NCBI RefSeq assembly: GCF_007828835.1
Contig: NZ_VIVL01000001.1
Span: forward strand, 860,001 to 924,000
Reading direction: 5' to 3'
Source of the DNA: Variovorax beijingensis
Lineage (GTDB): Bacteria > Pseudomonadota > Gammaproteobacteria > Burkholderiales > Burkholderiaceae_C
Length of the DNA stretch: 64,000 bases
Made by a program: the position numbers and the translations under genes. The notes beneath the pieces were generated by a model, which was given only the letters and a program-made list of their open reading frames with translations, was not told the DNA's origin and did no database searches. Below, one piece after another: positions 1-11,306 of this stretch (positions are counted from its first letter, which is position 1; the number at the start of each line of letters is the position of its first letter).

Positions 1-14
1 TTCGCAAGAAACGT

Positions 15-25
15 CAAAGTTATAG

Positions 26-32
<7 letters not shown>
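15..32 (+). repeat. 5' strand of the 23S processing stem
   Basis: An 18-nt segment just before the 23S start is the exact reverse complement of 2890..2907 just after its end (CAAAGTTATAGGG... against ...CCCTATAACTTTG). Such paired flanks form the long stem cut by RNase III to release pre-23S rRNA; the pairing is visible directly, the processing role is family knowledge. Bases 1-14 are the tail of the upstream spacer. Confidence 0.8.
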
Positions 33-2897
<2,865 letters not shown>

Positions 2898-3025
2898 TAT
2901 AACTTTGATCAATCAGATCAAGGTGTTATGCCAAGTTGACGCATTCAAAATAATTCGCCAAAAGCTGATTCCAAACTCTATGAATTCGTTTGCCTGATCA
3001 TGTGATCAGACAGACAACAAGTTAT

Positions 3026-3139
3026 GCCTGATGACCATAGCGACGTGGTACCACTCCTTCCCATCCCGAACAGGACAGTGAAACGCGTCAGCGCCGATGA
3101 TAGTGCGGGTTCCCGTGTGAAAGTAGGTCATCGTCAGGC
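3026..3139 (+). rRNA. rrf: 5S ribosomal RNA
   Basis: A 5S rRNA follows 23S after a spacer of about 130 nt. The terminal helix is visible as GCCTGA at the 5' end and TCAGGC at the 3' end, and the conserved CCATAGCG, CCCATCCCGAACAGG and GTAGGTCATCG segments are present. Length is about 114 nt. The spacer between 23S and 5S holds no tRNA. A strong terminator follows within 15 nt, so this is the last gene of the rRNA operon. Confidence 0.93.
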
Positions 3140-3152
3140 TCTTACAGCCAGG

Positions 3153-3183
3153 AAAAGCCCAACACGGTGTGTTGGGCTTTTTT
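3153..3183 (+). terminator. rRNA operon intrinsic terminator
   Basis: A near-perfect hairpin (AAAAGCCCAACAC / GTGTTGGGCTTTT with a 3-nt loop) runs straight into a T-run. It lies 14 nt after 5S and is a textbook Rho-independent terminator for the rRNA operon. Confidence 0.92.
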
Positions 3184-3194
3184 CTTTGCAGCCT

Positions 3195-3231
3195 TAAAAA
3201 AGCGCGTCATCTTTCGGTGACGCGCTTTTTT
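3195..3231. terminator. bidirectional intrinsic terminator
   Basis: A hairpin with stem AAAAAAGCGCGTCA / TGACGCGCTTTTTT and a TCTTTCGG-type loop. It has A-tract and T-tract on opposite sides, so it can terminate the rRNA operon on the plus strand and the converging metallo-hydrolase gene, whose stop is 19 nt away, on the minus strand. Confidence 0.88.
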
Positions 3232-3249
3232 TATTCCAGCGGACAAAGA

Positions 3250-4179
3250 TCAGATATTGCGGATGCCTGAGGAGTCCATCTCCGCCGCCCCTGCGCCGAT
3301 CAGCTCGTGCAAGACGTCTCCGGCCAACTGCGCCAATTCCGCATCGGCAAAGAAGCGCGAACGAACGATATCCAGATACGGCGTGCTGCGAACCCAGGCT
3401 TCCCAGTTCTCAAGGGCAATGGACTGCACCTCCAGCAGCTTGAACTTCATCAGCACCTTGATGGCGTGCCGCGCGTGCTTCACGGGATCGCGCTGAAGAC
3501 CCTCGAGTCGGCGGCGCGCCGTGGCCAGGGCTTTGTCGACATCACTGAAGACCGGGCCGTGGCCGGGGATTACCTGCAGCGGCCCCAGCGCCTCGATCCG
3601 ATCCAGCGTCGCAGCCATATCGCCGAACGCCGGTTCGCCCGCAAGCTCAGGAAAGGCAACGCCAAAGCCGTTCTCCCACAGGGCATCCGCCGAGATCAGC
3701 ATCCGTGAAGCGGGATCGAAGAGGATGATCGAGTGGGGATCGTGGCCAGGCGCGCCATGCACCTGCCACGGACTGTCGCCGAGCATGCATTCGGTCCCAG
3801 GCTGCAAGAGCCCCGTGAACCGGAACCGCGGGCAGATCTGTCCCGTCGCTAGAAAACTCAGCCCGCGCTCATCCCACCGCTCCACCAATGCCGCCTCGCC
3901 GGGTGGAATGTCCGTCCGGATCGCGGGGTAGCGCTGCTGCAGCGCCGCGTTGCCGCCGCAATGGTCGCTGTGCAGATGCGTATTCACGATGCGGTCGAGC
4001 GGCCTGCCGCCCAGCGCGGATTCGACCAGTGCAAGTGTCTGATCGGCATGCGTGCTGTACCCGGTGTCGACCAGCGCGGTCTCGCCGGCCCCAATGAACA
4101 GGATGTTGTTCGACGACAGCCAGCCGCGCTCGAAGACCAGGAGATTCGCCGGCAGCCCGGCCGCGGCGAGCTCCTTCAT
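3250..4179 (-). CDS. MBL-fold metallo-hydrolase
   Basis: A 309-residue metallo-beta-lactamase-superfamily hydrolase. The zinc motif HLHSDH is at residues 68-73, and later metal-ligand motifs (GAPGHDPHS; a C-terminal GHGP) are present, so the di-metal site looks intact. No signal peptide. The start ATG follows immediately after the stop of the upstream acyl-CoA ligase (TGAATG), so the two are translated as one unit. Some MBL-fold members act as thioesterases or lactonases, and pairing with an acyl-CoA ligase would suit an acyl-ester or thioester substrate; that is inference, and the true substrate cannot be read from sequence. Confidence 0.85.
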   Translation of the reverse strand: MKELAAAGLPANLLVFERGWLSSNNILFIGAGETALVDTGYSTHADQTLALVESALGGRPLDRIVNTHLHSDHCGGNAALQQRYPAIRTDIPPGEAALVERWDERGLSFLATGQICPRFRFTGLLQPGTECMLGDSPWQVHGAPGHDPHSIILFDPASRMLISADALWENGFGVAFPELAGEPAFGDMAATLDRIEALGPLQVIPGHGPVFSDVDKALATARRRLEGLQRDPVKHARHAIKVLMKFKLLEVQSIALENWEAWVRSTPYLDIVRSRFFADAELAQLAGDVLHELIGAGAAEMDSSGIRNI

Positions 4180-5871
4180 TCAGGCGCCCGCGCTGGTGCG
4201 CAACTCGCGCCGCAGGATCTTCCCGACATTGGTCTTCGGCAGCGAGTCGCGGAATTCGATGTGCTTGGGCCGCTTGTAGCCGGTGAGTTGTCCATTGCAG
4301 TATTGCAGCACGGCCTCTTCGGTGAGCGCCGCGTCCTTGCGCACGACGAAGACCTTGATCGCCTCGCCCTGCTTTTCGTCCGGCACACCGACGGCCGCGC
4401 ATTCGACGACGCCAGGACAGAGCGAAATCACGTTCTCCAGTTCGTTCGGAAAGACGTTGAAGCCGCTCACCAGGATCATGTCCTTCTTGCGGTCGACGAT
4501 GCGGCTGTAGCCGTCCTCCTGCATGACGGCAATGTCGCCCGTGCGCATGAAACCATCGGCGGTGAAGGCGGCCGCGGTTTCGGCGGGCTGGTTGTAGTAG
4601 CCGGTCATGACGTTGGGCCCCCTGATGCAAAGCTCGCCCGGCGTACCGATGGGCAGGGAGTTGCCTTCGTCGTCCTTGATGGCGATCTCGATGCTCGGCA
4701 GCGGCAAGCCGATGGTGCCTGTGAAGCTGGTGTTCGACACCGGATTGTTGGTGCCGATCGCGCAGGTCTCGCTCATGCCCCAGCCTTCGATCATCGGGCA
4801 GCCGGTGGCCTCGAACCAGCGCCGCGCTGTGCCTTCGGAGGCGGCCATACCGCCCGCCTGCGAGACGAACAGCGTGGAGAAGTCGATCGACTTGAACTCG
4901 GGATGCATCAACAGCGCATTGAAGAGCGTGTTCACTGCGGGCAGCATGTGGAAGGGGCGCTTCTTGAGTACTGCGATGAACTTGTCGAAATCGCGCGGAT
5001 TGGGGATCAGTGTCATGTGCGAGCCCTGGCGGATGACCAGGAGGCAGAGCGTGAGCGCGAAGATGTGATACAGCGGCAGCGCCGCGATGCTGTTGACCTT
5101 GGCCAGGTCGCCCGCCCGCGACAGCGCCGGCGTGAACCAGGCCTCCGCCTGCAGCGTGGCCGCGACGATGTTGCGGTGGGTCAGCACCGCGCCCTTGGAC
5201 AGGCCCGTCGTGCCGCCGGTGTACTGCAGGAAGGCGATCGAATCGAGCGTGCTCTGGTCCGGCGCCAGGGCGCGTCCGCGTCCCTCCTCGATGACCTTGG
5301 AGAAAGGCGTGACGCTGCGGCCGTTGCCCAGGGGCAGCTTGTACGGCGGCACCATCTTCGCCAGGTGGCGGACCGCCACCGTGATCCAGGCGCCATAGAG
5401 CCCGCCGAGCAGGTCGCCCATCGAAGTGACGACCACGTGCTTGACGGGCGTGCGCTCGATCACCTGTTCCAGCGTTGCGGCGAAGTTCTCGAGGATGACG
5501 ATGGCCGTGGCGCCCGAATCTTTGAGCTGGTGCTCGAGTTCGCGCGCCGTGTAGAGCGGATTGACGTTGACGCAGATATAGCCGGCGCGGAGCACGCCGC
5601 ACATCGTGACAGCGAACTGGGGCACATTGGGCAGCATGATGGCGACCCGTGCGCCGGGCTCGAGGCCCAGCGACTGCAGCCATGCGCCCAGGGCCGTCGA
5701 CAGGGCGTCGAGCTCGCGATAGGACATCCAGCGTTCCATGCAGACCGAGAACGGCCGATCGGCATAGCGGGCGAAGGCCTCGTCGAACATGTGGGGCAGG
5801 GACCGGTACTGCCCGGGGTCGATCTCGTGCGGCACGCCGGCCGGGTAGTTCTGTCGCGCGGATGTCTGCAT
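4180..5871 (-). CDS. fadD: long-chain fatty-acid-CoA ligase (FadD-like)
   Basis: An ATP-dependent acyl-CoA synthetase that activates fatty acids as acyl-AMP and transfers them to CoA. It has 563 residues, close to E. coli FadD (561). Visible motifs are the AMP-binding P-loop YTGGTTGLSKGA near residue 217, the GWGMSET substrate/adenylate motif, the YSRIVDRKKDMI hinge and the catalytic lysine in NVGKIL near the C-terminus. I chose the start at 5871 because AAGGAG sits 5 nt upstream; an in-frame ATG 39 nt further upstream lacks a site this good. It is transcriptionally coupled to the following MBL-fold hydrolase. The gene symbol reflects family similarity; chain-length specificity is unknown. 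Confidence 0.9.
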   Translation of the reverse strand: MQTSARQNYPAGVPHEIDPGQYRSLPHMFDEAFARYADRPFSVCMERWMSYRELDALSTALGAWLQSLGLEPGARVAIMLPNVPQFAVTMCGVLRAGYICVNVNPLYTARELEHQLKDSGATAIVILENFAATLEQVIERTPVKHVVVTSMGDLLGGLYGAWITVAVRHLAKMVPPYKLPLGNGRSVTPFSKVIEEGRGRALAPDQSTLDSIAFLQYTGGTTGLSKGAVLTHRNIVAATLQAEAWFTPALSRAGDLAKVNSIAALPLYHIFALTLCLLVIRQGSHMTLIPNPRDFDKFIAVLKKRPFHMLPAVNTLFNALLMHPEFKSIDFSTLFVSQAGGMAASEGTARRWFEATGCPMIEGWGMSETCAIGTNNPVSNTSFTGTIGLPLPSIEIAIKDDEGNSLPIGTPGELCIRGPNVMTGYYNQPAETAAAFTADGFMRTGDIAVMQEDGYSRIVDRKKDMILVSGFNVFPNELENVISLCPGVVECAAVGVPDEKQGEAIKVFVVRKDAALTEEAVLQYCNGQLTGYKRPKHIEFRDSLPKTNVGKILRRELRTSAGA

Positions 5872-5942
5872 GCAAGCTCCTTTTGCGCGGATTGTGGGAG
5901 CCAGACACATCTGGCCGCCAGCGGGCTTGTCCTAGGAGCGGT

Positions 5943-5984
5943 GCATGCGCTGTCGCGCATGCGATAGCGCGCGGCAGCGCATGC
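5943..5984. repeat. hairpin downstream of phhA
   Basis: A perfect 10-bp inverted repeat (GCATGCGCTG / CAGCGCATGC) with a GC-rich loop sits between the 3' end of phhA and the fadD start. There is no T-run on either side, so it is not a classic intrinsic terminator, but it could stabilise the phhA mRNA 3' end. Function is not known. Confidence 0.45.
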
Positions 5985-6016
5985 TTGCCGCGGCAGTCAG
6001 GTTTTGGGGAACGACT

Positions 6017-6895
6017 TCAGGCCTGGCCGGACTCGCCCGGCAACAGCACTCCGGCCGGAATGTCGGGCAATGCGTCGAGCGCCTGGTAGAGCGGCGTGAA
6101 GTCGGGTGCCGTGAGGTCGAAGAGCTGCGCGAAGCTCTCGATCACGAAGTAGTTGCTCTGGTAGGTGTCGATCTTGTAGCGCGTGCGCATGGTGCGCAGC
6201 AAGTCGAGCGGCAGCCGGTGCGGCTCGCCGCTGCGCACGGCATGCTGCAGTTCGCCGACGGAGCTCAGGATGCCGGCGCCGTATGCGCGCAGGCCGTCCG
6301 GCTGCCGGATCAGGCCGAACTCGACCGTGTACCAGTACAGCCGCGCGAGCTTTTCGCCCGCGCCGAGCTCGTGCGCCTTGATGCCCCCCTGGCCATAGCG
6401 CTGCACGTAGTCGGCAAAGACCGGGTCGAACAGCATCGGCACATGGCCGAACAGGTCGTGAAACACGTCGGGCTCGACGATGTAGTTGAACTCCTCCGGC
6501 TTGCGGATCCAGTCGGTCACCGGAAACTTGCGGTTCGCAAGCAAGCTGAAGAACGGCAGCTCGGGAATCAGCCCCGGCACCGCGACGATCTCCCAGCCGG
6601 TGGCGCGGTGCAGCCGCTCGTTGATTTCCTCGAAGCGCGGGATGCGGTCCTTCACGCCCAGCAAGGGCAGCGCCTTGATGAATGCATCGCAGGCCAGGCC
6701 CGGCAGCTGCGCAGCCTGCCGCTCGTAGAGCCGCTTGTAGGTCTCGTGGTCGGCCGGCGTGTAGCTGGCCCAGTCCTGCGGGCAGGTGTAGTCGGCAAGC
6801 ACCGCCCCGCCGCGCGAGTAGTCGCCGCGCGGCGGACGGTCCGAGGCGCCGTAGACGGCGGGCGTGGCGACAGCGGCTGCTGCAGGGGTGTCCAT
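6017..6895 (-). CDS. phhA: phenylalanine-4-hydroxylase
   Basis: A 292-residue monomeric-type, tetrahydrobiopterin-dependent, iron enzyme converting phenylalanine to tyrosine. The iron ligands are visible as H146 and H151 in HDLFGHVP and E192 in YWYTVEFGL. It has no N-terminal ACT regulatory domain, as usual for bacterial PhhA. The start at 6895 opens a typical low-complexity Ala/Pro N-terminus; no other nearby ATG fits. It lies 17 nt downstream of a PheC-like gene and in the same direction as hpd, so phenylalanine is likely taken to tyrosine and then homogentisate. No pterin-4a-carbinolamine dehydratase gene is in the window. Confidence 0.95.
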   Translation of the reverse strand: MDTPAAAAVATPAVYGASDRPPRGDYSRGGAVLADYTCPQDWASYTPADHETYKRLYERQAAQLPGLACDAFIKALPLLGVKDRIPRFEEINERLHRATGWEIVAVPGLIPELPFFSLLANRKFPVTDWIRKPEEFNYIVEPDVFHDLFGHVPMLFDPVFADYVQRYGQGGIKAHELGAGEKLARLYWYTVEFGLIRQPDGLRAYGAGILSSVGELQHAVRSGEPHRLPLDLLRTMRTRYKIDTYQSNYFVIESFAQLFDLTAPDFTPLYQALDALPDIPAGVLLPGESGQA

Positions 6896-6912
6896 AAGAA
6901 TGCTCTCTCTGA

Positions 6913-7713
6913 TTACTTGAGCCAGCGGTCCATCACCCGCTGGAAGTCGCCGCCGGCTTTCTGCAGGTGCAGCCATTGGTCGACGTACGCCTTGAAGGCC
7001 ACATCGTCGCGCGGCAGCATCCAGGCCATTTCGCCGTATTGCAGCGGCTTGTCGGGATTGATCGCGCACAGGCCCGGCTTGAGCTTCTGCTGCGTGATGG
7101 CCTCGGCGGATTCGGTCACGAACACGTCGGCGCGGTTGGACAGGATCTCGTCGAAGATCGTCACGTTCTCGCCGTGCAGCGTGAGCCTGGCCTGCTTGAA
7201 GTTGGCGCGCGCAAAGCGCTCGTTGCTGCCGCCCGGATTGAAGATCACCCGCGTGGAAGGCTTGTCGATGTCGGCCACGCTCTGGTATTTGGCGACGTCG
7301 GCGCAGCGCGCAATGGGCGCCTTGCCGTTCACCATGTAGGGCGCGCTGAAGAAGGCGCGCTTTTGCCGGTCGGTGGTCACGGAAACGCCGCCCACGGCGA
7401 TGTCGCACTTGCCGGCGCTGAGGTCGGGCAGCAGGTTGGCCCAGGTGGTCTTGACCCACTCGGGCTTCGCGCCGAGGCTGGCGCTGAAGCCCGTCATGAG
7501 ATCGACGTCGATGCCCTCGAACGTGCCGTCGGCCTTCTGGAAGCTGAAGGGCTTGTAGTCGCCCGGCGTGCAGATGCGCAGCGCCGCCGCCTTCTGCACC
7601 GTGTCGAGGTGCGAGCCTGCCGCGGGGGTGGCCGGCGCCATGGCGCAGCCCGAAAGAAGAACAACGGCGGCTGCCGCGGTGAGGGTCAAGCCGATCGAGA
7701 ACGTGCTGCGCAT
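6913..7713 (-). CDS. PheC-like cyclohexadienyl dehydratase, predicted lipoprotein
   Basis: A 266-residue periplasmic binding-protein fold. Its sequence follows Pseudomonas aeruginosa cyclohexadienyl dehydratase PheC closely: GDYKPFS (51-57), TTWANL, SVTTDRQK, NPGGSNERFARAN (159-171), NVTIFDEI and YVDQWLH. E204 in ESAEA lines up with the catalytic glutamate of PheC, so I favour an enzyme (prephenate to phenylpyruvate, arogenate to phenylalanine) over an amino acid transport receptor. The N-terminus has a lipobox LLSGC with C23 as the lipidation site, where PheC has an ordinary signal peptide. No ABC permease or ATPase gene adjoins it. It lies between phhA and hpd in what looks like one operon. 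The alternative is a polar amino acid solute-binding protein. Confidence 0.72.
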   Translation of the reverse strand: MRSTFSIGLTLTAAAAVVLLSGCAMAPATPAAGSHLDTVQKAAALRICTPGDYKPFSFQKADGTFEGIDVDLMTGFSASLGAKPEWVKTTWANLLPDLSAGKCDIAVGGVSVTTDRQKRAFFSAPYMVNGKAPIARCADVAKYQSVADIDKPSTRVIFNPGGSNERFARANFKQARLTLHGENVTIFDEILSNRADVFVTESAEAITQQKLKPGLCAINPDKPLQYGEMAWMLPRDDVAFKAYVDQWLHLQKAGGDFQRVMDRWLK

Positions 7714-7741
7714 GGAGGCTCCTGGCCAGTGAAAAAGGCGC

Positions 7742-8869
<1,128 letters not shown>

Positions 8870-8964
8870 GTGTGAGGTCTCCAGAAGTGGGGTTCGAATG
8901 AATGAGAGAGCGAACGAATGGGCGAAAACGGCCAGTGCTGCACTGTAGAGCGGATGCCACTCAC

Positions 8965-9019
8965 GTTTTCTGCATTATTGGGCGCCGAGAAGAGACGTGG
9001 CGCAATAAAACTGCGAAAA
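8965..9019. promoter_or_regulatory. hpd/Lrp divergent control region with inverted repeat
   Basis: The 157-bp gap between hpd and the Lrp-type gene carries an imperfect inverted repeat of about 21-nt arms (TTTTCTGCATTATTGGGCGCC at 8966-8986 against GGCGCAATAAAACTGCGAAAA at 8999-9019). It is the only AT-rich patch there. Position and symmetry suit an operator for the adjacent Lrp-family protein acting on both genes. This is inference from layout; no promoter boxes are clear. Confidence 0.5.
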
Positions 9020-9026
9020 TGGAGAA

Positions 9027-9500
9027 ATGGAAGCACTCGACAAGATTGATAGGCTAATTTTGCGCACGCTGCAAGCAGACGGGCGCGCCACCTACGACCA
9101 GATCGCCGAGCAGGTCAGCCTTTCTCCCAGCGCCGTGCTTCGGCGCGTCAAGCGGCTGGAGGAGAGCGGGGTCATCGACCGCTACGTCGCGCTCGTGCGC
9201 CCTGAAGTCATCGGCCTGGGCCTGACGGCCTATCTCAATGTGCGCCTCGAAAAGCACACCGAAACCCACAAGCGCAACCCGATGGACCTGTTCCGCGCCA
9301 GCGTGCAGACCTGGCCCGAAGTGGTCGAGTGCGCCGCCCTCACCGGCGACATGGACTACCTGCTGCGCGTGGTGGTCGCCGACATGGGGCACTACAGCCG
9401 CTTCATCATGGACACCCTGCTCAAGCACCCCAGCGTGGAAGATTGCAAGACCAGTTTCGTGCTGGACCGTGTCAAGGCCACAACAGCCGTGCCGGTTTAG
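9027..9500 (+). CDS. Lrp/AsnC family transcriptional regulator
   Basis: A 157-residue regulator. The N-terminal winged helix spans about residues 5-50 (LDKIDRLILRTLQADGR then LSPSAVLRRVKRLEESGVI), and the C-terminal RAM ligand-binding/oligomer domain contains VVECAALTGDMDYLLRVV. Length is normal for the family. It is divergent from hpd-pheC-phhA, so it most likely senses an aromatic amino acid and controls that cluster and itself; this follows from context only. Confidence 0.9.
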   Translation: MEALDKIDRLILRTLQADGRATYDQIAEQVSLSPSAVLRRVKRLEESGVIDRYVALVRPEVIGLGLTAYLNVRLEKHTETHKRNPMDLFRASVQTWPEVVECAALTGDMDYLLRVVVADMGHYSRFIMDTLLKHPSVEDCKTSFVLDRVKATTAVPV

Positions 9501-9583
9501 CCACCCAATGGTTGCGTGAACGACACGCTCTCTGGTACTGGTTCACAAATGTCGCCAGAAAGTACCCCTGCAATCTTGGTGTT

Positions 9584-9599
9584 TAAGGGAAAACCCTTA
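9584..9599. promoter_or_regulatory. palindrome upstream of the acetyltransferase gene
   Basis: A perfect inverted repeat TAAGGG-AAAA-CCCTTA lies 11 nt before the ATG of the acetyltransferase, followed by TATATT. It could be an operator or a hairpin in the leader overlapping the ribosome-binding region. No regulator can be assigned. Confidence 0.4.
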
Positions 9600-9609
9600 T
9601 ATTTGAGCC

Positions 9610-10338
9610 ATGCTTACCGCCAAGACCCTCCTGAAGGCGTCTCTCGGCCTCGGCTCTTTCCTGAAGGCGCCGATGGTTGAGGCGCAACCACGCGCGGCCT
9701 CCTCGCCGCCACCCGTCATGGTGCCGATCCGCTCGATCGGCCCGCGCGAGCGCGACCGCATCGCGCAGCACCTGCTGGCACTCACGCCGCACGACCGCTA
9801 CCTGCGCTTCGGCTATGCCGCGGGCGACGAGCAGGTGCAGCGCTACGTCGACGGGCTCGATTTCGAGCGCGACGAGCTCTTCGGCATCTACAACCGCCGG
9901 CTCGACCTGATCGCCCTGGCCCACCTGGCGTTCGCGCCGGACGAGCAGCACAGCGACTGCGCCGAATTCGGCGTGTCGGTGGCCGCGCACGCGCGCGGCC
10001 GCGGCTACGGGGCCCGCCTGTTCGAGCGCGCCGTGGTCGTGGCGCGCAACGAAGGCGTGGGCATGCTGTTCATCCATGCGCTGAGCGAAAACGCCGCCAT
10101 GCTGAAGATCGCCCGCAACGCCGGTGCCACCGTGGTGCGCAGCGGCTCGGAATCGGAGGCGCACCTGCAGCTGCCGAGCGCCACCTTCGACAGCCGCATG
10201 AGCGAAATCGCGCTCGAGCAGTACGCGGCGGTCGACTACCACCTCAAGACCCGCGCCAAGCAGTTCTGGGCCTTCCTGGCCAGCCTGCAGGAAGTGCGCA
10301 GCGGCATGCGGGACGCGCGCAGCAAATCCGCGCCCTGA
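9610..10338 (+). CDS. GNAT-family N-acetyltransferase
   Basis: A 242-residue protein with a GNAT domain over about residues 40-190. The acetyl-CoA-binding signature appears as ARGRGYGARLFERAV, preceded by the beta-4 strand AEFGVSVAAHARG. The segment LLALTPHDRYLRFGYAAGDE is characteristic of a proteobacterial GNAT subgroup of unknown substrate. The first 30 residues are an Ala/Pro-rich lead; there is no clear signal peptide. It stands alone between an Lrp gene and the CorC-like gene, with an AT-rich palindrome just upstream. Substrate not predictable. Confidence 0.8.
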   Translation: MLTAKTLLKASLGLGSFLKAPMVEAQPRAASSPPPVMVPIRSIGPRERDRIAQHLLALTPHDRYLRFGYAAGDEQVQRYVDGLDFERDELFGIYNRRLDLIALAHLAFAPDEQHSDCAEFGVSVAAHARGRGYGARLFERAVVVARNEGVGMLFIHALSENAAMLKIARNAGATVVRSGSESEAHLQLPSATFDSRMSEIALEQYAAVDYHLKTRAKQFWAFLASLQEVRSGMRDARSKSAP

Positions 10339-10427
10339 GTACCCGGAAACGGCTTGTGACGGCCGTGCGGTAGAGCCTGTCATGCGCAATCCGGTATCCT
10401 TGTATCTCTTCAACTACGCCTCCCGCA

Positions 10428-11306
10428 GTGGCCGACCCTCACCCTGAACGCGCACCCGTCGAACGGGAAGACAAGCGCGGCTTTCTCCAGAAGCTGGCCG
10501 AATTCATCCATCCCGGTCCCGACTCGCGCGACGAGCTGATCGAAACCCTCGCGGATGCCGAGGACAACGAGGTGATCGGCGCCGAGTCGCGCGTCATGCT
10601 CGAGGGCGTGCTGCGCATGGCCGACATGACGGCCGGCGACGTGATGGTCGCGGCCCCGCGCATGGACCTGGTGAACATCGACGCGCCCTTCGACGCGCTG
10701 CTGCACCTGGTCATCGACACCGCGCACTCGCGCTTCCCGGTGTACGAGGGCGAGAAGGAAAACATCATCGGCATCCTGCTCGCGAAGGACCTGCTCAAGC
10801 TGCAGCGCGCGCCGGGGCTCAACATCCGCGCGCTGCTGCGGCCCGCGACCTTCATCCCCGAGAGCAAGGGCCTGAACGACCTGCTGCGCGAGTTCCGCGG
10901 CAACCGCAACCACCTGGCCATCGTGATCGACGAGTTCGGCCGCGTGGCCGGCCTCATCACCATCGAGGACGTGCTCGAGCAGATCGTCGGCGAGATCGAG
11001 GACGAGTTCGACATTGCCGAGGACGAGGGCGACATCTTCGGCCTGGCCGACCACACCTACCGCGTCTCGGGCGACACGCCGATCGAGCGCGTGGCCGAGG
11101 CCTTCGGCATCGTCTTCGACGAAGAACAGCTGAGCGAAGACTTCGACACCATCGGCGGGCTCATCGCGCACGAGATGGGCCACGTGCCCAAGCGCGGCGA
11201 GCACCACGCGATCGGCGGCTTCGACTTCGTGGTGCTGCACACCAAGGGCGGGGCCGTGCGCTGGTTCAAGGTGTCCCCGGCCCGCGGCAGCGACGCGGCC
11301 GACTGA
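10428..11306 (+). CDS. corC: HlyC/CorC-family CBS-domain protein (CorC/YbeX-like)
   Basis: A 292-residue cytosolic protein with a pair of CBS domains (about 60-190, with APRMDLVNI and VIDEFGRVAGLITIEDVLEQIVGEI) and a CorC/HlyC C-terminal domain (about 205-285, DTIGGLIAHEMGHVPKRGE). Members are linked to magnesium/cobalt efflux and membrane homeostasis. The start is a GTG at 10428; no ATG gives the conserved N-terminus. The stop overlaps the lnt start by one base (TGATG), matching the ybeX-lnt gene pair conserved across proteobacteria. Confidence 0.9.
   Translation: MADPHPERAPVEREDKRGFLQKLAEFIHPGPDSRDELIETLADAEDNEVIGAESRVMLEGVLRMADMTAGDVMVAAPRMDLVNIDAPFDALLHLVIDTAHSRFPVYEGEKENIIGILLAKDLLKLQRAPGLNIRALLRPATFIPESKGLNDLLREFRGNRNHLAIVIDEFGRVAGLITIEDVLEQIVGEIEDEFDIAEDEGDIFGLADHTYRVSGDTPIERVAEAFGIVFDEEQLSEDFDTIGGLIAHEMGHVPKRGEHHAIGGFDFVVLHTKGGAVRWFKVSPARGSDAAD

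Noticed and set aside
3961-5967. A 668-codon plus-strand open frame
   Set aside because: It is antisense to the MBL-fold and fadD-like genes, with low-complexity composition typical of shadow frames in GC-rich DNA.
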